From Roseiarcus sp052147395 (lineage in GTDB: Bacteria > Pseudomonadota > Alphaproteobacteria > Rhizobiales > Beijerinckiaceae): DNA of 10,144 nucleotides. Below the pieces are notes generated by a model. The model did not search any database, was not told the DNA's origin, and saw nothing but the letters and a program-made list of their open reading frames with translations. Position 1 is the stretch's first letter; the number at the start of each line of letters is the position of its first letter. A program made the translations under genes and the position numbers. Below are positions 6,116 through 10,144 of the stretch, in pieces. The stretch covers positions 1-10,144 of the forward strand of contig JBKQKS010000307.1 in assembly GCA_052147395.1 (NCBI GenBank), read 5' to 3'.

Positions 6116-6298
6116 GCTGCACCATCGGGCGGGCGCACAAACCGCCACGGACCAAAACCCCCCATCGAATCCACGAACGCGAGACGGGCTACAAAGCCAG
6201 CCCAAAAGGCCCCCTTTTTCACCCGAACGACAAACCCCGCGCGCCGACCCGCCACACCGGCGCGCGGCAAAAAAGCCCATCATTTCAACGACATAACC

Positions 6299-6342
6299 GC
6301 GGTCCCGAGCTCGCTCCGGCGGAGCTCGACCACGGAGACCGC
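6299..6342. repeat. Nested inverted repeats
   Basis: Outer arms GCGGTC (6299-6304) and GACCGC (6337-6342) enclose perfect 7-bp arms CGAGCTC (6306-6312) and GAGCTCG (6322-6328). An alternative inner stem GCTCC-GGC-GGAGC competes with the latter. There is no T run and no clear role. Confidence 0.45.
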
Positions 6343-6573
6343 AAGCGCCCGAATAAATCTCGCCAATCTGCTCGACATATCAGGCGCTAAGGCCAGCTCA
6401 GGCCGAGACCAGCCCGAGCCTTTCCGCCAACGTCGGCCCGCGGATTTTCAGACGCCAACCCGCTGCGCGGCCATGAAAACCGGGGCTTTGCAGGCATCGA
6501 CAACCATCGGATCGAATGCCATTGCAACCAAAGTCTGCCTGCTCATGTCCGAAAAAGCCAGTCGCGGCAGGCA

Positions 6574-6589
6574 CTTGCCAGATGGCAAG
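6574..6589. repeat. Perfect 16-bp dyad, operator-like
   Basis: CTTGCCA-GA-TGGCAAG is a perfect inverted repeat with only a 2-bp centre, too tight for a good hairpin loop and more like a binding site for a dimeric regulator. Confidence 0.4.
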
Positions 6590-6614
6590 GACGGCAAAGC
6601 CTGTGGTACGTCAT

Positions 6615-6645
6615 AATTCCCACGAATATCCAGTGGTGGGGAATT
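6615..6645. repeat. Inverted repeat AATTCCC/GGGAATT
   Basis: Perfect 7-bp arms at 6615-6621 and 6639-6645 enclose 17 bp. It sits between the dyad at 6574 and the large palindrome at 6673. Confidence 0.4.
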
Positions 6646-6672
6646 TAATCGGTGACGAGGAGTGCCCAATAC

Positions 6673-6724
6673 CTCAATTTTTGAGATCGTCCCCCGACCG
6701 GGGGATCGACCGTCAAAAATTGAG
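6673..6724. repeat. Composite 52-bp palindrome
   Basis: Outer perfect 12-bp arms CTCAATTTTTGA (6673-6684) and TCAAAAATTGAG (6713-6724) flank an inner perfect hairpin TCCCCC-GACC-GGGGGA (6690-6705), separated by short unpaired strands. The left outer arm with the next base (CTCAA-TTT-TTGAG) is also a small dyad by itself, so the site could bind a protein on each arm or extrude as a cruciform. It lies about 60 bp before the oriT candidate. Confidence 0.8.
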
Positions 6725-6762
6725 CGCGCTCAAGCTCGACGGCGCGATTGGGATGTTCCCGC

Positions 6763-6820
6763 GCGCCCCAGCCGGGGCGCACCGACGCGGCAGACGCCGT
6801 GTCGGTAAGCGGGGCTTTTA
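6763..6820 (+). other. Candidate origin of transfer (oriT): two hairpins then TAAG
   Basis: The first hairpin is GCGCCCC-AGCC-GGGGCGC (6763-6780). The second abuts it: ACCGAC-G-CGGC-AGAC-GCCG-T-GTCGGT (6781-6806), ten Watson-Crick pairs with a G-T wobble, directly followed by AAGCGGGGCTTTT. MOBQ relaxases (RSF1010 type) recognise an inverted repeat whose right arm runs into CGGTAA and a G/C-rich stretch with the nick site; here the right arm also gives CGGTAA followed by GCGGGGC. Its position about 170 bp upstream of a MobA/MobL gene fits. The nick position cannot be set from sequence alone. A terminator is less likely because the T run is 10 or more bases from the stem. Confidence 0.4.
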
Positions 6821-6827
6821 AAGACTC

Positions 6828-6939
6828 TGCAAGGCGCTCACCCGGCCCCATTAGACTTGCGAAATCGGATCAAACCATCCGACAACCACGACACACATCA
6901 ACAATGTGAATTGCAAGGCGCGGTCCTATCCGATACGAT
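6828..6939 (+). promoter_or_regulatory. Sigma70-like relaxase promoter with direct-repeat and dyad operators
   Basis: TTGCAA (6911-6916) and TACGAT (6934-6939), 17 bp apart, make a good sigma70-type promoter with a start expected near 6946, about 30 bp before the relaxase ATG. A 10-bp direct repeat TGCAAGGCGC lies at 6828-6837 and again at 6912-6921, overlapping the -35 box. A dyad TCGGAT-CAAACC-ATCCGA is at 6865-6882, and its half ATCCGA recurs at 6928-6933 against the -10 box. The arrangement suggests repression of relaxase transcription by a protein bound near oriT. Confidence 0.5.
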
Positions 6940-6975
6940 GACTGCATCGCACTGTCAAGGCACCGGCCGCGAACC

Positions 6976-9396
6976 ATGACCCCTGGCGAACTCGAACGCT
7001 GGCTGAAGAAGCAAGGAAACATCGGCGAGCGCATCATGCGCCGCCAGGGAAAAGTCAAAACCGACATAGACGCTACCGTCGCTAGAGCGTCGCCCGGTCG
7101 ACGGCTCAAGATCGGCCGCCTCTATGATCTCGTCAAAGCGTCGCTTACCAGCCCAGGGCTCCCACGCACTGGCCGCCCGATCAACTCCGAGGGCGGCTCG
7201 ACATTCCACTTCGCAATCACGCGGATCGTCAAAGCGTCACCTGCCATGGAGCTCGCCGGACTTTCCCGTGCCGGCACTGCGATCGCGCACCAAGCTTACA
7301 TCGAGCGCGAGAATGCCCCCGAGAAATACCTCGACACCAACGGGCTATCGTCCCGGGCGCGCGTCACCACCCCTCTCGAGAAAGACGCCCTCTGGGAAGC
7401 TCAAGGGGGCCAAATCTACATTGAGCGGCCGAACGCCGTTGAGCCAGTCGGCGAGGCTCTTGCCAGCTTCGGGAACATTTCAGACAACTACGAGGAACGC
7501 CTGGAATTCTGGCGCCTCGTCGAAGAGACGGAGCGCGCGCCCAAGCACCAAAAACTATATTTCGACAAAACAGAAGACGTCGACTTCTGGGCGCGCATCC
7601 CCAGCAACTCCACAGCGCCCCAGATCCTCAAGGATCTCGCCGAAGACAAAGTCGACAAAGAACGGATAGATCGTGGAAAATTCGTCGAACCGCAGAAAAA
7701 TCACCCATCTCCATTCGACGAATCCACACAAGAGAACGAAGCCAGACACAAAAAGAAGGACCAACGTCCAAACGTCCTCCTCGATGAGGAAGAAACCAAA
7801 GCCGTTGCCGAATACCTGGAGGCCCAAAGGGCGCCTGACAAACCCTCCGAACCGAAGAAGCCACCCACGACGGCCTTCGAGATCGACACTCGGGGTGGGG
7901 GCACTATCCAGACCCGAATCATCGCCGAACTGCCTTACAAACTGTCCGCAGAAGACCGCCTATCGATTGCCAAAGAATTCTGCGAGGACTTCGAACGTCC
8001 TCGTTCTCCCCCAGAAAACCCAAAAAAACCAACGAAAGACGGGGTGGACCCGGCGCCAATCCGCTACCACTGCGTCATACACGCGCCCGACGAACACAGT
8101 GATGAGCGCAACGCCCATCTGCACATAGTCTTCTACGAACGTCCAGCCGCGAAAATCGCCCAAAAGGACGGGTCCCTGCAATGGGACTTCGCCGTCGTCG
8201 ACTACAAGAAGTACAGCTCCGGGTGGAAGCGTCCGGGCTATATCTATGCCCGGGCCAATGACCGCACACTCAACCACCGGGATTGGCCAAAAAACGCCCG
8301 AGAACGTTTCGCCGACATCGTCAACCGGAAACTCTCAGAACGCGGCATAGCGCAAAAATACGACTCACGGTCCTACGAAGACATGGGACTTGGGATAGAG
8401 CCCCTGCCGCGCATCAGCCGCGGCGAGTTCCTCAAAGAAAAGTCTGGCAGGGAAACCGCCGCCGGCGCCCTCATCGCCAAGCGCTGGGACCGCATGCAGG
8501 GCGTCATCGACCGCCTCTACGGCAAAATGGACACCAGCCCGACCATCGAGGACAGGTTCGACAAGCAGGTAAAACGCTGGGGCCGGATCGGCAGCTCATT
8601 CGGGCACATGGCGCTGGCGCACCGATACCAATGGCGGGTCGCGACCCGGCTCTCGAAATACTGGAAGGGCGAAGCCGCGATCGCCGCATTCGTCGGCGAG
8701 AAAATCCTGTCGCGTGTCGATCCGCCAATCCGCAAAGAAGGACCTCGAGACCCGGAACTCGGGCCCATTACGGAGTACATAGACAAACAAATCAATGACT
8801 CCGTCAGAAAGGCGCTGATCCACCGCAACATCGCAGCCGCGTCATTCGACGTCCTGACGCGTCTCGAAACTAAAAGTCTCAAGGAAAACAAATCAATAAA
8901 TTACATCTACGGCGACACGCTGCCCAACGGCCAGCCAAACCCCAAACGCCTCATGGACGAGGGTCTCTACAGGCTCGCGCAAAGCCTCGTCGACGCCGCA
9001 AAGATCGGGAAGGGACAAGAATTCAAAGACTCTCTCTTCAAAAAGCGAGCACACCCCGACGCGGCTCCCGCGGCGCCAATGCCACAACAAGGCGCTGCGC
9101 CACAAACCCCGGCAAGGAAAAGACCTTCAGACCAGCTGGACGCGAGCGATCTCGAATTCTACAAGGTCGTCGACAACATCCTATCAGCGCCCAACGAACA
9201 AAAAGCGCCGACCACAGAAACAAAACTCAGCGCACGAGAGCAAAACGAAGACGCAACCGCGCCGCCGGCAATTCCACCTGCGCCTCCGGCGCCCCCGTCT
9301 GTCGCCCGAGAAACGCCACAGCCCCAACAGCCTCGCAGACCGGCGGCGCCAACAAGAACGACATACCTTGCCACAAAACCCACGATCTCCGCATAG
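6976..9396 (+). CDS. MobA/MobL-type relaxase (conjugative nickase), divergent
   Basis: This 806-residue protein would nick oriT and lead the DNA strand through a type IV secretion channel. The N-terminal relaxase strand is STFHFAITRIVKASPA (75-90). The usual catalytic-tyrosine motif AAYRSG aligns with GLSRAG (95-100), so Ser97 replaces Tyr; Tyr108 in HQAYIERE is the likely substitute, as in other YI(S/E)R-type relatives. A charged insertion of about 180 residues (roughly 120-300) precedes IIAELPYKLSAEDRLSIAKE (315-334). The metal-binding block is IHAPDEHSDERNAHLHIVFY (368-387), with His369, His381 and His383. KYDSRSYEDMGLG (461-473) matches the family iDhRSy-x3-G motif. The C-terminus from about 670 is Pro/Ala-rich. 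The ATG at 6976 has only a weak, distant AAGG. The frame continues beyond the TAG as a related tail. The family call is firm; the exact MOB class (MOBQ favoured) is not. Confidence 0.88.
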   Translation: MTPGELERWLKKQGNIGERIMRRQGKVKTDIDATVARASPGRRLKIGRLYDLVKASLTSPGLPRTGRPINSEGGSTFHFAITRIVKASPAMELAGLSRAGTAIAHQAYIERENAPEKYLDTNGLSSRARVTTPLEKDALWEAQGGQIYIERPNAVEPVGEALASFGNISDNYEERLEFWRLVEETERAPKHQKLYFDKTEDVDFWARIPSNSTAPQILKDLAEDKVDKERIDRGKFVEPQKNHPSPFDESTQENEARHKKKDQRPNVLLDEEETKAVAEYLEAQRAPDKPSEPKKPPTTAFEIDTRGGGTIQTRIIAELPYKLSAEDRLSIAKEFCEDFERPRSPPENPKKPTKDGVDPAPIRYHCVIHAPDEHSDERNAHLHIVFYERPAAKIAQKDGSLQWDFAVVDYKKYSSGWKRPGYIYARANDRTLNHRDWPKNARERFADIVNRKLSERGIAQKYDSRSYEDMGLGIEPLPRISRGEFLKEKSGRETAAGALIAKRWDRMQGVIDRLYGKMDTSPTIEDRFDKQVKRWGRIGSSFGHMALAHRYQWRVATRLSKYWKGEAAIAAFVGEKILSRVDPPIRKEGPRDPELGPITEYIDKQINDSVRKALIHRNIAAASFDVLTRLETKSLKENKSINYIYGDTLPNGQPNPKRLMDEGLYRLAQSLVDAAKIGKGQEFKDSLFKKRAHPDAAPAAPMPQQGAAPQTPARKRPSDQLDASDLEFYKVVDNILSAPNEQKAPTTETKLSAREQNEDATAPPAIPPAPPAPPSVARETPQPQQPRRPAAPTRTTYLATKPTISA

Positions 9397-9432
9397 ACTG
9401 TTGCGGTCCAAGGCGCCATCATACGCAAGACG

Positions 9433-9945
9433 TTGATATCAGGACGAAAAGAAATAGACGCGGCAAAAATCCCGGAAACGGCCACATCGCCAAAACCACC
9501 ACAAGCGGCAATCCCGCAGCACAAAACCCCAGAAACCCATCCAGCAACGCCACCAATCCACACTCCCACAATCTCTACTCGAGAGCGCAATACCACGCCG
9601 ATCCCGACATCTGAGTCTCAAAAGCCATCAACCGTGCCACAAACCACGGTCGCCGGTCCGCACCGTCCGCAAAAACACATCACGCAACTCGCCAATCGGA
9701 CAAGCGTACAAGAAGAACCGTTGCACGGACAAGCGGCACAACGCACACAAAAAGAGCTACCGCCACAAGCTCCACCAGCCTCCACGCCAATCCCCACCAA
9801 GCCCCCAGAGCCACCACCACAGCCGCCGCCGCCAGACCCCTCCACAGCGGCAAAAAAGAAACGCCGGAAGCTCACTCGCGAAGAAGCGAGACGACAACTC
9901 TTCCAAAGGCAGCAAGCCGCCCGCAACCGCGGCCAAGAGCGCTGA
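9433..9945 (+). CDS. Proline-rich in-frame tail, probably the detached relaxase C-terminus
   Basis: The frame is the same as the relaxase and stays open from just after its TAG (9394-9396) to TGA at 9943-9945. The only start that would make it a separate gene is TTG at 9433, with no ribosome binding site, and the tail contains no internal ATG. As a separate ORF it would have 170 residues. Composition is Pro/Thr/Gln/Ala-rich and disordered, continuing the Pro/Ala-rich end of the relaxase. It finishes in a basic segment, AAKKKRRKLTREEARRQLF then QRQQAARNRGQER. Arginine-rich C-terminal ends of this kind act as type IV secretion signals on relaxases and effectors in Agrobacterium/RSF1010-type systems (family knowledge). 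I infer that an amber mutation, a base-call error or readthrough separates it from the relaxase. An independent protein is possible but less likely. Confidence 0.55.
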   Translation: MISGRKEIDAAKIPETATSPKPPQAAIPQHKTPETHPATPPIHTPTISTRERNTTPIPTSESQKPSTVPQTTVAGPHRPQKHITQLANRTSVQEEPLHGQAAQRTQKELPPQAPPASTPIPTKPPEPPPQPPPPDPSTAAKKKRRKLTREEARRQLFQRQQAARNRGQER

Positions 9946-9950
9946 CCGGT

Positions 9951-9986
9951 AAACCCGGCGAACTCTGCCGGCTCAAGTCTGGGTTT
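9951..9986. repeat. Inverted repeat after the relaxase tail
   Basis: Outer arms AAACCC (9951-9956) and GGGTTT (9981-9986); an alternative inner hairpin CCGGC-GAACTCT-GCCGG (9955-9971) overlaps the left arm. It begins 6 nt after the stop and may be part of the 3' end of the transcript. Confidence 0.4.
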
Positions 9987-10001
9987 CGCCCGTGGCCCCC
10001 G

Positions 10002-10024
10002 GACCTCCTATGGGGTCGGTTTTG
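10002..10024 (+). terminator. Possible rho-independent terminator of the relaxase transcript
   Basis: GACCTC-CTAT-GGGGTC (six pairs, one of them T-G; 10002-10017) is followed by GG and a TTTT run. The stem is short, so strength is uncertain; a second T run (TTTTTT) follows about 12 nt later. Confidence 0.45.
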
Positions 10025-10144
10025 TCAAGGGGCTTTTTTGGCGTTTTGCGTGGACATCCGAGGTTGGCTCTCTTGGGATACGGGGACTGGACGCTTGGTT
10101 GGGTTCGATCTGATCGAGCGATGCTCCGGTAGGGTTTGTCCAGG
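10025..10144. other. Right edge without a recognised gene
   Basis: No convincing frame. It holds T-rich runs and a small dyad TCGAT-CTG-ATCGA at 10105-10117. On the minus strand it begins with sequence containing TTGACA (at 10029-10024) and AGGAGGT (near 10010-10004), but no start codon at a usable distance follows, so no gene is called. Confidence 0.3.

Larger units (their letters stand above)
5366..6975. other. 1.6-kb gene-poor, structure-rich region (possible origin and transfer region)
   Basis: No frame here looks like a real gene. The longer open frames are short, low-complexity, or start inside repeats, and lack ribosome binding sites. Instead the stretch carries a tandem array, inverted repeats, an AT-rich tract and a promoter, listed separately. 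This density of dyads upstream of a relaxase gene is typical of plasmid replication and transfer origins. No replication initiator gene lies in the window. Confidence 0.6.

Noticed and set aside
6110..6616. 168-residue frame in the origin-like region, and an opposite frame at 6448-6669
   Set aside because: Basic, low-complexity composition, no ribosome binding site and no family resemblance; several dyads run through it.
6781..6824. Hairpin plus TTTT read as a rho-independent terminator
   Set aside because: The T run is separated from the stem by about 10 bases including GCGGGGC, which does not fit an intrinsic terminator; the oriT reading fits position better.
9946..9962. CCGGTAAACCCGGCG after the relaxase tail as a second oriT-like site
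   Set aside because: No inverted repeat ends immediately before CGGTAA here; the resemblance is limited to a few bases.
10020..10144. Right edge as the end of an insertion sequence
   Set aside because: The T-rich start of this stretch felt reminiscent of transposon ends, but no terminal inverted repeat partner, target duplication or transposase is in the window.
1..10144. tRNA, rRNA, integrase, rep or cas genes
   Set aside because: None was recognised on either strand, so neither an integration site nor an autonomous replicon can be asserted.

Overview
The window looks like DNA of a high-GC Alphaproteobacterium. The DUF58, SpoIIM-like and RDD gene string is common in Hyphomicrobiales and methanotroph relatives; I favour a Methylocystis/Methylosinus-like host, but this is a weak inference with no taxonomic marker behind it. 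It joins two kinds of DNA: a chromosome-like left part (1 to about 5330) and a mobilisation module on the right (about 5400 to 9945).

Left part. Positions 1-253 are the trailer end of a type I-E-like CRISPR array: 29-nt repeats, 32-nt spacers, and repeat decay towards the right. The last repeat is fused directly to the middle of a DUF58 gene that has lost its start and first membrane helix. DUF58 overlaps a SpoIIM-like membrane protein gene (ATGA overlap), which overlaps an RDD-family membrane protein gene (TTG start with a good ribosome binding site). The three form a translationally coupled operon. A convergent gene for a membrane protein of the glycerophosphodiester-phosphodiesterase-membrane-domain type ends 4 bp from the RDD stop. 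Next come a spacer of about 430 bp with two related long hairpins, and a leftward gene for an unrecognised coiled-coil protein.

Right part. Positions 5366-6975 hold no convincing gene but are dense in structure. There is a 42-bp tandem repeat array (about 4.8 copies) with an inverted half copy, a third hairpin like the two on the left, and three 9-mers abutting an AT-rich tract. Further right are several perfect dyads, a large composite palindrome, and, about 170 bp before the relaxase start, a hairpin followed by TAAG that resembles a MOBQ-type origin of transfer. A sigma70-like promoter then leads into an 806-residue MobA/MobL-type relaxase. The relaxase stops at one TAG, and the same frame continues for 183 codons as a proline-rich tail with a basic, arginine-rich C-terminus that looks like its detached secretion signal.

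Taken together, the right side reads as an origin and mobilisation region of a plasmid or integrated mobilisable element. No replication initiator, integrase, coupling protein or transfer-channel gene is visible, so its autonomy cannot be judged. The most notable points are the CRISPR-DUF58 fusion, the dispersed hairpin family, the helically phased iteron-like array, the candidate oriT and the amber-split relaxase.
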